Positions 49,389-60,254 of a stretch of 64,000 nt of DNA are shown here, piece after piece. The stretch covers positions 434,001 through 498,000 of the forward strand of contig CM033394.1 in assembly GCA_019426215.1 (NCBI GenBank). The letters are read 5' to 3'. Both the position numbers and the translations under genes were made by a program. Below the pieces are notes generated by a model. That model was not told the origin of the DNA and did no database searches. It saw only the letters and a program-made list of their open reading frames with translations. Numbering within the stretch: the first letter of the stretch is position 1; each line of letters starts with the position of its first letter. The DNA is from Buddleja alternifolia. Taxonomy: Eukaryota > Streptophyta > Magnoliopsida > Lamiales > Scrophulariaceae.

Positions 49389-49903
49389 ATGGAAGCTTTC
49401 AGTACTGAAATTGTTGTGACGGAGAGGCTTATTAGCTCTATAATTGAAGCTTTTCCGGTGGAAATTACCACTACTGTCGCAACATCTCTTGCTTACTTGC
49501 TCTTCTTGGTATAATCCTGCTTCTGATATATTTTTGCTTTTTAATTTTGGAATTATGTTATGTGAATTCTGCAAATATTGCCTTATTTCCATGCATTGGT
49601 GTTTGTCATGTTTTTATCCTTTACTTCTTCTGTATTTGCATTGTTGTACTTGTTTATACCTTTGGATTTGTTATATTCATAATTGTACTTGTTTATACCT
49701 TTGGATTTGTTATATTCATAATTGTATTTTGGTAGGGTTAAAGTTTGTGCACTTCGTTTCTCGAAAAAAAAAAAGTTTGTGCACTTCCGAACTGTATGTA
49801 GGTTACGTACGTTTGCTGATCTTTTTTCAACTAGGCTGTGATTTTACTATTGATGTGCGTTCAGAGGATTAGGGGGTTCTTTTCAGCTGACAATGTTGTT
49901 TGA
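49389..49903 (+). CDS. Small single-pass membrane protein, two exons (62 aa)
   Basis: Exon 1 49389-49508 (ATG to TTG, GT donor) and exon 2 49835-49903 (acceptor TTTTTTCAACTAG), joined in phase 0. The protein has an amphipathic N-terminus (MEAFSTEIVVTERLISSIIE) and one hydrophobic helix spanning the splice joint (TVATSLAYLLFLAVILLLMC), then a short basic tail RIRGFFSADNVV. I know no name for it. The joined helix being continuous across the intron is the main support. It may instead be an upstream exon or uORF of the acidic protein gene that follows. Confidence 0.45.
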
Positions 49904-50423
49904 TGAACTGTGGGGTTCAACCCGTTCAGGTTGTGTTCGTGTTTAGTTTTTTGAATAAGAATTGGAGAATATTACAGGATGATAAGGTTGTGTTTATGAA
50001 TTTCAGACGATGGATCTTAGCATTTTTTATGTACTCAAGTCTCTTTTGAGTGTTATGTAGGTTGGTTACATATTATGAAACTTTAGGATAGTTTTCATTT
50101 TTAGTTTGTGCGCGGAGGAGGGTTAGAGCTTGTTTGGGGTTAATACATTTACGTCCTGTTAAACTTGTTAGAACAGAGATTGTTCAGTCGAGATCTCAAA
50201 TCAACTTATGAACAATGAGTTGGTACAAACACTTCACCGTGTATTTCACTGATGTTGCAAGAGCGGTAATATTATCATGTATTACAGACAGGATCTTTTT
50301 CATATGTTACTGAAGTGTTCCCCAAAGAAGCCATTGTGTTAGAGAGATTGGTTTATTATCCCTCTTTTTTTCTTAGTTACATCTAGAACTGGCAGCATTA
50401 ATGGGAAAATATATGCTTTGAAG

Positions 50424-50760
50424 GGTGTCAATAACTGATCCTTACACGAAGGAGTCTGCAGCGGAGAACAAAGATGCCAGTGAGGATGAAGATGAAGAAA
50501 ATGAAGTTGAAGACGAGCCTGAAGATGAAGATGCTGAAGAGGAAGAGGACGAAGATGATGATGAAGGTAATGATGATGATGATGAAGATGGAGATCCTGA
50601 TAATGAGCCTGAGGCCAATGGCAATGGTGGAAGTGGAGAAGATGACGATGACGATGATGATGACAATGATGATGAGGAAGACGATGAACAAGAAGACGAC
50701 GAAGAAGAAGAAGATGAGGATGAGGAGATTCCCCAGCCACCCACTAAAAAAAGAAAATAA
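50424..50760 (+). CDS. Acidic nuclear-type protein, C-terminal exon (start not found)
   Basis: About 110 residues almost entirely Glu/Asp from AAENKDASEDEDEENE to a terminal basic PQPPTKKRK, a likely nuclear localisation signal. The frame has no ATG and is closed by TGA at 50419, so the N-terminus must come from an upstream exon, entering after an AG at 50422-50423, 50449 or 50461. Plants have similar proteins annotated as prothymosin-like or misnamed VHS3-like; role unknown, histone or chromatin binding would be typical (inference). Long frames on the opposite strand are artefacts of the GAT/GAA repeats. Confidence 0.55.
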
Positions 50761-51110
50761 GTGTGTATCGACTCCGTTTTTAGCAAGGATGTTGTACTCT
50801 AATCTCAGAAATCCACGAGTTGTCAGTTCTTTTGCACCAAGTTGAACATTCTGCTTATGTGAATAACCCCGATTTATCGCCTCTACTCTCCACAATCATA
50901 TATCACGTCTTTTGATTTTTCTCTGGATTTTTTGTGGTAATACCTGATTTATTATAAATGTTTCACATCCAATCAAAGAAAATAAATGGGAAAAAAAATC
51001 AGTAAATGCAACATATCATTGAGTTAGATTTTAAACTTCCAGCATCCTCTATCAAGATCTCAAAAAGCTTCTAATATTGTCTTTTTGAATTTAAAAGATG
51101 AAGAAATATT
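50761..51110. other. Convergent spacer
   Basis: 3' flank of the acidic-protein exon and the TPD1-like gene; nothing else supported. Confidence 0.4.
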
Positions 51111-51588
51111 TCAGCAGAAAGGCTGAGCTGAAACTAGCCTCAGAAGAAATGGTGGATCCCAAGCATAAGAGAATCTGATCGAAGCCTCCGGTTCAATGGG
51201 GCGGCCTTCGTTTAAGAAGCAACGGTCACCAATTTTTCTAAAGACTGTTAAGCTAATTGGCTCCATGCTTAAAAATCCCGGGCAGGATAAAACTATGTTT
51301 GCCTGTGGGCACTTACACTTGTTCACTACTTCCACATTCCATTCTGGCTTGCCCTGTATTTGTCTCCCACTCCTAACTGTCCCCACTACAAAGTTGTTTA
51401 GATCACATTGGCAAAATGCTGCAACGATTAAGAAAATGTCGTTAGTACTCGTGAAAAATAAAAACAGATTCTTTTTCTTATTTGTCTTTGTTAAAACAAG
51501 AAGTGGAAAAGATGAAAGAAAATTTGTTACCTTTGCTGATGAGACTAAGCAGCAGAAGTGCCATGGAAAACTTAACTATGTGTAGCAT
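51111..51588 (-). CDS. TPD1-like secreted cysteine-rich protein 1
   Basis: Exons 51588-51531 and 51418-51111 (intron 112 nt), 121 aa. Exon 1 is a signal peptide (MLHIVKFSMALLLLSLISK). The mature part begins AFCQCDLNNFVVGTVRSGRQ and has the family marks: GKPEWNVEVVNKCKCPQ, LSCPGF, a DRCFLNEG cysteine, an FSYAWDPPF stretch and a C-terminal Cys. These resemble TAPETUM DETERMINANT1-like proteins (the At1g05835/At4g32100-type subgroup, from memory). TPD1 itself is the ligand of the EMS1 receptor kinase in anther development; whether this divergent member signals is unknown. It is the most distinct of the four paralogues in this window. Confidence 0.8.
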
Positions 51589-51998
51589 TGTGTCTGAATT
51601 TGAAGAAATTAAGAAATACAAAGTCGTGTAGTGATCTGATATGTCAGCGGGAAACAGCATTTGTGGAATTTATATTGTTCTGTTTTGCAGATATAGAAAC
51701 ATTTCAAATTATAATTTCAAGATTTTTTTCTGTTGACGATTTATGACACATTATTACAGGTTGATTATTTTCTGGTACCAGAAAAGGTAACACCTTCAAG
51801 TCTGAATCAGTAACATTTGGAAATCTTTTTAATGGAAAGAGTCACATTATCCATTCAGAAGAGAACTAATTAGTTAGCTCTTTTACTATTATCACCATGT
51901 TTGACTCAAGGATCTCGATGAGAAAAAAGAAAGGGGTAGAATAAAGGAAAAGTTACAACAACTAAAGCAAAATACCACATACATAAAAATTCTTGATT

Positions 51999-52403
51999 TC
52001 AGGAACAATACTCTTGAATTGAATATGGTCTAAAAGGTATCAAATAACCCGATTCATAGCCAAACGCAAACTCTTTGCCGGGGTAGATTGGCTTGCCACC
52101 GTTAATAAGGCAAATATTTCCAGACCTGGTAATTAGGGTATCATTATTAATCCCTGTGATCTTATCAGCTCCAGGACAGAATAGCTTGAGATCCTCAACA
52201 GTACATGCACATGTATTACGTATCGTCACTCTCCATATTACTGCTTGTTTCCCGGGGTCCAAATCAGTTGCAACTTGTATCAATCCAATATTTTTTGGAG
52301 AACACTGCTGCAGAGTGCCTGCATTTTGAATCAAAACTAACATGATTTTGCTCATAAGGAATAGAAACAAAACCATGAAAATAATTTTGGTGATGGTCTT
52401 CAT
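51999..52403 (-). CDS. TPD1-like secreted protein 2, intronless
   Basis: 134 aa from ATG 52403 (MKTITKIIFMVLFLFLMSK, signal peptide). Mature features: QQCSPKNIGLIQVAT, WRVTIRNTCACTVEDLKLFC, GNICLINGGKPIYPG, and C-terminal EYCS. The paralogues have an intron right after MSK/VTE; here the frame reads straight through nine extra residues IMLVLIQNA encoded by a 28-nt stretch ending TTGATTCAAAATGCAG, like the 3' end of an intron. It is apparently an exonised intron remnant. It lengthens the hydrophobic N-terminus and could affect signal-peptide cleavage. Confidence 0.7.
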   Translation of the reverse strand: MKTITKIIFMVLFLFLMSKIMLVLIQNAGTLQQCSPKNIGLIQVATDLDPGKQAVIWRVTIRNTCACTVEDLKLFCPGADKITGINNDTLITRSGNICLINGGKPIYPGKEFAFGYESGYLIPFRPYSIQEYCS

Positions 52404-55400
52404 TCTAGTGGACAGATTTTTCAAGAATGCAAGAGGTTCTTTGAAGCCTTTCCTCGCCGAATAAGAGAAATATAGAGAGGGTGTATTTATTTAGATATTA
52501 GGAGAGATTTGAACTAAGATTTTCTGAATTTTGATTACAAATGCTGTGAATCTTACAGAGATGAACAAAATCTCAGTTAAGTTTATAGTAATTTTCTGGT
52601 TTCAAATATCAGTCAATGCTTGAATTTTCAAATCAAACCTCAGATTGTCGCAACCAAGTTTTTCAACGTAACTATTACTAAAATTTCATTATATGTAATC
52701 AAATACAAGATACTTTAAAAAGATTCATATATTTATTGGTCAAAATTGTTAAAACCAACCATTTAAATGCATTTATGTACGTAATAATTTAGTTAATCTG
52801 TAGCTGGTTCTGAGTTCTTCTAGTTAAATTACAATTGTTTCATGTATTTATATCATTGATTGTACAAACTTTGTAGACTATGAAAGTTTTGTAATGTTGA
52901 CTGATCCTCGTGTTCGCTCCGAGCAGTCTAGTGGTCAAAAAATGTAATTGGTAACACAATCTGAATCAGGTTTTATTTGTTGGTTGTTTATGTTCATGAC
53001 ATTACTATAATTGGCTATAATATCACAAACATCTCAACTCTTTAATCTTCTCTTGAAACACATTTCTAAATTTCAAATTATGGTTACTTGAGCTTAACAT
53101 TTACAAAATCTTTCAGGAAAGTGTAAAACCTGACATTACAAATCTTAAAAATGATTTTTCAAATATTTTGAATGCATGTGTGTAAAAGAAGGGCACCCTT
53201 ATATGATTAGCCTATGTTCAAACACAACATAAAATTAGAGTCATGGCCTCTCTAAATTCCTTTTGCTTTACAATAAAAACTACTTTGGCTTCACTTATCG
53301 CAATTTCCTTTGGAATATCTCAAAGCAAACTATACAATCCCTTTTTCACCTCAATCAATGACCTATGCGAAGTGACCCTTCACCCAAAAACATGTTATGA
53401 TAGCTTTCCTCCTCTAATTGACTCAAAGAATGACTATGATTCTCAACTCCTGTATAACCTCTCTATCAAATCCTCCATTAACGAGGTCTCGAAAGCATCT
53501 AAGGGATTCTCAGAAAATGGAACATTATATTGAATACTCGAGAATACTAATGAAAACTTTTTGATATCCGTATTGGAGAGTTGCCGCGACCTTCTTTCCC
53601 TAGCAATATATAATCTCAATTGGTCGTTACCCACGAGTGCTAGTGCCCTAACAGCACATGAAACCCGAACCAATTTCAGGACATGGCTAAGTGCTGCAGA
53701 AGCTGACTTGGAAACATGCAAAGATGGCTTCCAATATGCACCTTTTGAAGTAAGAAACATTGTTCTTGAAAATTTGGACAAATCCACTAAACTTGTTAGA
53801 AATAGCCTTGCAATCATGTGTAAGATTGATGACCATATAAAGTCACAAGAAGAACCCTCAGATGTCGATAGAATTCGTAGTACGAAAGGTAAACAACATA
53901 CTAGTGATCATAGGGAGCCTATATGGTTGTCTTTAGAGGACAAGATGCTTCTACATGGTTCAAAGCAAACTATGAATCCCGATGTTATCGTGGCAGCAGA
54001 TGGCTCGGGAAATTACACGAGGATAATCGATGCCCTCAATGTTGTGCCCTCTAAATAGTGACATGAGATTTGTTATTTATGTGAAGAAAGGAATCTATTA
54101 TGAGAATGTAAGAGTTGAAAATGAAAAATGGAATGTCATGATGTTTGGTGATGGGTTGGACAACACCATTGTTTCTAGCAACCTCAGCATTGCATCCGGA
54201 ACACCAACAATTTTGACAGCTACTTTTGGTAAGTTGTATATTTGATAATTATCAAATAAGTGAGGGGGTGTGAATAAAATTATCCTTTCGGAATTCTAAT
54301 CCACTTTCTTTATCGTTTTCTTATGCATAAACCTAAATATGCAGCTGCATACGGTAAGGGATTCATCGCCCGGGACATGGGATTTCAAAATACTGCAGGG
54401 GCAGCCATGTATCAAGCTGTCGCCTTATTATCAAAGTCCGATCAATCAGTTTTCTACCGTTGTAGCATAGATGCATACCAAGACACTTTGTACACACAAT
54501 CCAATCGACAGTTTTATCGAGAATGCAAAATCTATGGTACGATAGACATCATTTTTGGAGACTCATCTGTCGTAATCCAAAACAGCACCATACTCGTGAA
54601 GAGGCCATTACTGGGTCAAATCAACACCATAACGGCTCAAGGAAAGAGCCAACCCGCTTTCCAACACTGGCATATCCATACAAAACTGTACTATTCTACC
54701 TGCAGAGAATCTTTCGGAGGTTCAAACATTCTTGGGTCGGCCATGGAAAAATTACTCGACCACTGTTATCATGGAAAGCCAATTGGGAAGCTTGATTGAT
54801 CCCAATGGATGGATGCCATGGGGTCGTAATATTACTGCTCCTGATACGATATTTTACGTTGAATATAATAATACGGGTCCAGGTGCAGTGATTGCATATA
54901 GGGTTCCATGGAAAGGATTGAGAGTTAAGACTACCGGAGCGGATCTTCTATCTCACTTTTGTGTCACACATTGGTGTCACACCAATGAAAAATTAACAAG
55001 TGTCAATTTAAATAGTTTGTGACAGAATTATAATTAGCAATTCTTTTACTTAAATTAATTAATTAAAAAGGAAATAAGATTTTTAATTCCTAAAATCACG
55101 TCTTTTTACCTTTCCCGGATTCTTCCTCCATCTTCCCACGTTCTGCAATCTGCAAACATTCTTCAAGATTACCATTAACTTCTTCAAAAAATATTTATCA
55201 TCCCTTTAATTAGGGAAAATATTTATCTCAAAGAACTCAGTACGTGCAAGTGCAGCATTCCATTGACTAAGACTAAAGCGACAATCGATAATTGTTTGCG
55301 TCTTATTTGGTTTAACCTTATTATCGATAGGTGCTTGTGTCTTGTTTGATTTAATCTTATTGATCCCGTTTTAATCTGATCCACCATTCTAAAAGGGCTG

Positions 55401-55463
55401 GATTTGTTGTTCTTCTTCTTTTTAATTATTTCTGTCACATATCAAGAATTTCACTTCCAAACT

Positions 55464-56963
55464 ATGATTAATTTCAGAGGAAAAAATGGTATTATGGATG
55501 TGCATGGAAACTCAAGTAAGGGATATGAACCATGTCGGAGGCTGGATTTTGAGGATATTAGTGGTTTAGGTGCTTCTGTTGGAACTGAAATGGTTAATAT
55601 AGATGGTGGAAATGAGATGAATGATTACGTGGATGCACGTCCTATGATAAGTATACACGAGATTCACAAACGTATTCATAAAGAGTTGATTCCAGAAGTT
55701 GATATGAAATTTGAAACAGAGGATGGTGCCTACAACTTTTATTTAGCATATGCAAAATCAGCTGGGTTTGGTGTGAGAATGTCTAAAGCACACAAAGATG
55801 AGTATACTGGTAAAATATGTGATAGGATCTTTTGTTGCTCCAAAGAAGGTTCAAGAAATACAGATGTGCGAGATGTTATTGTGAAGTCTCATCGCCCTTT
55901 AACTAGATGCAATTGCAATGCTCATATTAAAATCAGCTGCCGAAAAACAGTTGAGTATCCAAAGGGTGATTATCGCATTGTGAGATTTGTTGCTGATCAT
56001 AATCATGATTGTGTGACTCCATCAAAAACTCACTTATTTCGGTCTCATCGAAAAATGTCTGATGCCCAAAAGACTGAAGTTGACATCGCTATTAGTTGTG
56101 GGATTGCTCCAAGAGAGACAATGGAACTCATGACGAAACAAGTTGGTGGTCCTGAAAATCTTGGATTTATATCGGATGATTGCAAAAATTACTTGCGTTC
56201 GAGAAGAACAGCAACAATGAGACCAGGTGACACCGGAGGAGTATTAGAATATTTACAGAAAATGCAAGTAGAGGATCCTAACTTTGTATATGCAATACAA
56301 GTGGATGCAGATTCTTTGATAACCAACATATTTTGGGCGGATGCGAAGATGAAGTCTGATTATTTCTATTTTGGTGATGTAGTTTGTTTTGACACTACTT
56401 ATAGGAAAAATAAAGAAGGGCGTCCTATTGCTTTATTTGTCGGTGTCAATAACCATAAACAAACTATAGTTTTTGGTGCAGCTTTATTGTATGATGAGAC
56501 TGCTAAGACATTTTCTTGGTTGTTTGATACTTTTGTCACAACCATGTTAGGAAAAAAGCCGCAGACAATACTTACAGATCAAGATGCAGCTATGGCGAAA
56601 GCACTGGCTTGTCAATGGCCAGACACATATCACCATCTTTGTGTGTGGCATATCTTTCAAAATGCAGCTATCCATCTCAGTGGTATTTTTGCAGAGTATA
56701 AAGATTTTGCCAAAAATTTTAGTAGTTGCATATATGACCATGAGGATGAGGGTGAATTTATAGATGCATGGAATAAAATGATTAAGAACTATGGCCTGCA
56801 AAATAATGATTGGTTAGAGAGAATGTTTCAGATAAGGAAGAAATGGGCACTAGTATATGGTCGAGAAACGTTTTGTGCAGATATGAGTACTACACAACGT
56901 AGTGAGTCGATGAACAGTGTTCTTAAGAAGTATGTAAGTTACAAAACTGGCTTACTTCAATAG
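55464..56963 (+). CDS. FAR1-domain MULE transposase, C-terminally truncated
   Basis: 499 aa from ATG 55464 (MINFRGKNGIM); an alternative ATG is at 55494. A FAR1 DNA-binding domain (about residues 80-185: FETEDGAYNFYLAYAKSAG, CNCNAHIKI, DHNHDCV) is followed by the MULE transposase domain, with DDE-type acidic residues visible in FDTTY (Asp ~310) and TDQD (~372), then HHLCVWHI. Matches the FAR1/FHY3-related transposases of Jittery-like MULEs. Family members continue about 150 residues to a SWIM zinc finger; here the frame stops at SYKTGLLQ, where TIR-derived sequence begins, so SWIM is missing. The rest of the frame is intact. The element may thus be defective, or depend on another copy's protein. 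Confidence 0.85.
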   Translation: MINFRGKNGIMDVHGNSSKGYEPCRRLDFEDISGLGASVGTEMVNIDGGNEMNDYVDARPMISIHEIHKRIHKELIPEVDMKFETEDGAYNFYLAYAKSAGFGVRMSKAHKDEYTGKICDRIFCCSKEGSRNTDVRDVIVKSHRPLTRCNCNAHIKISCRKTVEYPKGDYRIVRFVADHNHDCVTPSKTHLFRSHRKMSDAQKTEVDIAISCGIAPRETMELMTKQVGGPENLGFISDDCKNYLRSRRTATMRPGDTGGVLEYLQKMQVEDPNFVYAIQVDADSLITNIFWADAKMKSDYFYFGDVVCFDTTYRKNKEGRPIALFVGVNNHKQTIVFGAALLYDETAKTFSWLFDTFVTTMLGKKPQTILTDQDAAMAKALACQWPDTYHHLCVWHIFQNAAIHLSGIFAEYKDFAKNFSSCIYDHEDEGEFIDAWNKMIKNYGLQNNDWLERMFQIRKKWALVYGRETFCADMSTTQRSESMNSVLKKYVSYKTGLLQ

Positions 56964-57011
56964 TTTGTGGCAGAATTATAATTGCTAATTATAATTCTGC
57001 CACAAACTATT
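56959..57011. repeat. Perfect 25-bp palindrome at the ORF/TIR junction
   Basis: Arms 56959-56983 and 56987-57011 are exact inverse complements around a 3-base GCT spacer. The right arm is part of the right TIR; the left arm is an extra inverted copy of it that supplies the transposase stop codon. Confidence 0.95.
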
Positions 57012-57448
57012 TAAATTGACACATGTTAATTTTTCATTGGTGTGACACCAATGTGTGACACAAAAGTGGGATAGAAGATCCGCTCCGTAAGACTACTGAA
57101 TCCGATGTAAGCAACTTTACAGTTGGATCTTTTGTTAATGGACTCCAATGGCTTCCAGCAACAGGTGTTCCATTCCAGCCAGACTTGTGATTTTCCATTT
57201 TTGTTGAAATAGTGAAGATTTTATATTCAGTACGTACACAGATTTTAAGAGCTAAATATTAGGAGGAAAAATAGTTCGAAGCTAATATATTGATCAGTTG
57301 GAAAATTATAGTAATAAAGAAAAAGTCAGAAGAAATAGGAAAATATCAGCTCAATTCAGATGATGTAGTGTACTCCAATACAATTACAAATATTTTTTCC
57401 TTCGGAAAAAGGAAAAAAGAAACACAATCAACATATTAAATCTTCGAT

Positions 57449-58101
57449 TTAAGAACAAGCTTCTGTATAATCAAACGGTGCAAAATTGACGCGATAAAAA
57501 ACACAAGTAAAATTGACTGAGGTTCGGGCAAAAAGTGGGTTCCCCTTGTTGATGAGACAATGCTTGTCGTCTAATTTAGTTATGATGTTTTGACCAGACA
57601 GACCTAAGGACAGAAAATTAGGACACAATAGTTTCAAGTCCAAAATGGTGCATGGACATGCGTTGGTGATGTTTACTGTCCATTCTTTCTTCAACTCCAT
57701 TTTTCTTCCCGTTACGATTTGGTCGATTTTGATCGTACTTGGAGTGCAAGGTTGACTTGAACCTGAAACACCACACCAAATCCCAAAAGATTATTATAAG
57801 ACAAAATTAAGACATTTAACAAAATTACTTCTTGCACTAACAAATTAACAATGACATTATAAATTCTTAGATTGATAACAAGTCTAATGGTCAATATATA
57901 TTCCATTTGCACAAAATTAAACAACATCTATAGACCATTATTGTTATTAAGAATTCGCAAAACGTAGATTTCATTGACCCTCCTCCGCTACTTTCAAGGG
58001 TGAGACTAAGAAAAGAAGGCGATATAGGTTTTATATTTATACCTACCTTTGCTCATAAGGCAAAGAAAAACCAAGATACTTATTTTGGTGATGCTCTTCA
58101 A
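57449..58101 (-). pseudogene. TPD1-like protein 3, start codon lost
   Basis: Exons 58101-58047 and 57762-57449 (intron 284 nt), open and in phase to a C-terminal EACS. The mature part is intact: SSQPCTPSTIKIDQIVTG, WTVNITNACPCTILDLKLLC, KHCLINKGNPLF, FAPFDYTEACS. The signal-peptide exon reads LKSITKISILVFLCLMSK, but its first codon is TTG where paralogue 2 has ATG, and TAA precedes it. The next ATG, near the end of the exon, would leave no signal peptide. So it is either a recent pseudogene or uses a non-AUG start. Confidence 0.65.
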
Positions 58102-58277
58102 TTAAATGTTGTGAATCTTACAAGGATAGAAAAAAGCTTTGTTAAGTTCATGGTTTTTCTACGGTTTCAAATCCGAGTCAACGCTTAAATTTTGAATCAA
58201 AAGTCAGATTGTCACAATCAACTTGATATTACTAATTTTCTTTGTAATGTAATCAAATATTAGATATTTTATAAAGA

Positions 58278-60254
58278 CTAGTAAAAGCTACGTGCGTTGC
58301 ATTTAAATATGTAATTGTTTATACTAATAAAGTGATATAACCTATATTGCATAAGAGAACTTTCTCCTAGTTTTGCATAGTAGCATTCACAAATTTTGCG
58401 ATTTTAAAATATGATTTATAGATTTATTTCTATACTAAAGTTTAGGAAAACATTCTAAAACTCCATAGAATAATTTGAATTCCCAAAAAAGTCATGAAAA
58501 TGATTTAATTTAAATACTCGTTCGACCAATTCTTCATTTGAAAAAACCAATAGTTAAAGGTTAATAATATTGTTTAGCTAAATTATTTTGGTACATTAAC
58601 AATTATCAATTGGTACACAAATTCATCTAAAATAGCCTGTCTAAGTGTTTTTGAGTGGATTGATGGTGAGATAAGAATTTTTCTTTTGAATATAAAGAGT
58701 ATTAATTAAGAATAAACACTATACAACATTTTCTATAGTAATTCAAAATGAATTACAAAAATTATCACACGTCATATTACATATTTTGTCTCATACTCTT
58801 GAAGCAAAAAAAAAAAGTGGTTGTGTCAAGTAATATACTTAAGATGCATGTGTTTCTATTAAAACTTTTAACTTAAAACAAAATATGTATGTCTGGAGAA
58901 TTAATTTCCCATCATATGCAGAGAGATTTATTCAGGAAATTATACTGTAAACAAACGTCACAAACCAAAGCAAAATGCTCAACGAACAAACCCGAGGGGT
59001 CCTAAAATTCAATACTGATCCAAATCATCGTATTTCAAAAAAGATTGACACAATTTTCAGATCAAATTTTGATAATGCATCCTCGAATCTTTTTTTTTCC
59101 CCAAGACTGATGCTTCCTGCTTGATCCCCCCTCCTCACCAGTCAAATCCACACAATTGAAATCGAAATTTGTATTATGTAGACTTAAAATATTTGAAATC
59201 GAAATAAAGCAGTCATTTTTTCTAATCTTGTTCTTTATCAAGAATGAACAGTTATATAATGAATTGATTAACTATATGACTTCCACTGTTGTTGAAAAAG
59301 TTATGAAAAATATCAACATTTAATACAACCAATTAAACCTATGGACTACCATTGCATACGAAAAAGACTTGTACCTAGAAGCTGAAGAGTTGTAATTTAT
59401 CATTAAATTAGTCATTATTAATGGATTAAGTGCTATTATGTACTAATTATCATTATTAATGGAATAACTGCTATTATATGTACCAATTAGATGTAGCTAT
59501 TTATTAATATTTATTTTAGTCTAAGAAAAGAATAAGATAATCAAATCACAATTGGAAGAAACAACTTCATTATACATACTTTTAAGGAAATTATATTATG
59601 GACAAACATCACAAACCAAAGCAAAATGTTCAACGAACAAACCTGAGGGGTCCTAATATTCAATAGTGATCCACATCATCGTTTTTCAGAACATTTTGAC
59701 ATAATTTTCAGTTCAAGTTTTGATAATGCATCCTCAAATCTTCTTTTTTTTCAAGATTGATGCTTCCTGTTTGATCTCCCCTCATCACCAGTCAAAACCA
59801 CGCAATTGAAATCGAAATTTGTACTATGTAGACTTAGAAACTTTGAAATCGAAATAAAGCAGTTACTTTTTCTAATCTTGTTCTTTTATCAAGAATGAAC
59901 AGTTACATAATGAATTAATTAATTATAGGACTTCCATTGTTGTTGAAAAGGTTATGAAAAATATCAAAATTTAATACAATCAATTAGACCTATGGACTAC
60001 CAGTGCATAAGAAAAAGACTTGTACCTAGGAGCTAAAGAGTTGTAATTAATCTATCATTAAGTTAGTCATTATTAATGGACTAAGTGTTGTTATATGTAC
60101 TAATTATCATTATTAATGGAATAACAACTATTATATGTACTAATTAGATGCAATTATTAATTAATATCAATTTTTAGTCTTAAAAAGGGATAAGATAGTC
60201 AAATCACAATTGGAAGAAACAACTTCATTATCCATACTTTTAGTATAGAATAGA
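58278..60254 (-). mobile_element. Candidate Helitron, minus strand (1977 bp)
   Basis: On the minus strand it begins TCTATTCTATACTAAAAGTA (60254) and ends TGCAACGCACGTAGCTTTTA then CTAG|T (58278). The 3' end matches those at 48968 and 60255. It contains a direct repeat of about 650 bp (58938-60240). No ORF. Confidence 0.5.
58938..60240. repeat. Two direct ~650-bp repeats
   Basis: Units at about 58938-59585 and 59588-60240. Both open AAATTATA(C/T)T then ACAAAC(G/A)TCACAAACC, share CAACGAACAAACC and GAGGGGTCCTAA, and close ACAACTTCATTAT(A/C)CATAC. About 90 percent alike by eye. Confidence 0.8.

Larger units (their letters stand above)
54935..57087 (+). mobile_element. Complete FAR1-type MULE (2153 bp)
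   Basis: Long terminal inverted repeats of about 108 bp (54935-55042 and 56980-57087), starting CGGAGCGGATCTTCTATC at both ends with only about three mismatches. Flanked by a perfect 9-bp target duplication TAAGACTAC (54926-54934, 57088-57096). Removing the element and one target copy restores the pectinesterase reading VKTTESDVSNF. Near-identical TIRs imply recent movement. Confidence 0.95.
53243..57190 (+). pseudogene. Pectinesterase (PMEI-PME type) pseudogene split by a MULE
   Basis: Begins with a secretory N-terminus and PMEI-like domain (DLCEVTLHPKTCYDSFPPL), then the catalytic domain: VKKGIYYENV, YQAVALLS, YQDTLYTQSNRQFYREC, DIIFGDSSVV, FLGRPWKNYSTT, and the end TVGSFVNGLQWLPATGVPFQ. 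Intron 54229-54344 is conserved. Lesions: TGA at 53531 (the paralogous fragment at 62.65 kb has CGA here), a one-base insertion giving TAG at 54056, a frameshift near 54651-54657, and a 2.15-kb MULE at 54935-57087. The usual QAVALR arginine is Leu and DFIFG is DIIFG. Cell-wall pectin demethylation is the ancestral role; this copy cannot make it. Confidence 0.9.

Noticed and set aside
50339..50895. Long open frames opposite or offset to the acidic exon (His/Leu-rich, Ser-rich, Met/Lys-rich)
   Set aside because: They are shadows of the GAT/GAA repeat; only the Glu/Asp frame with the terminal basic motif looks like a protein.
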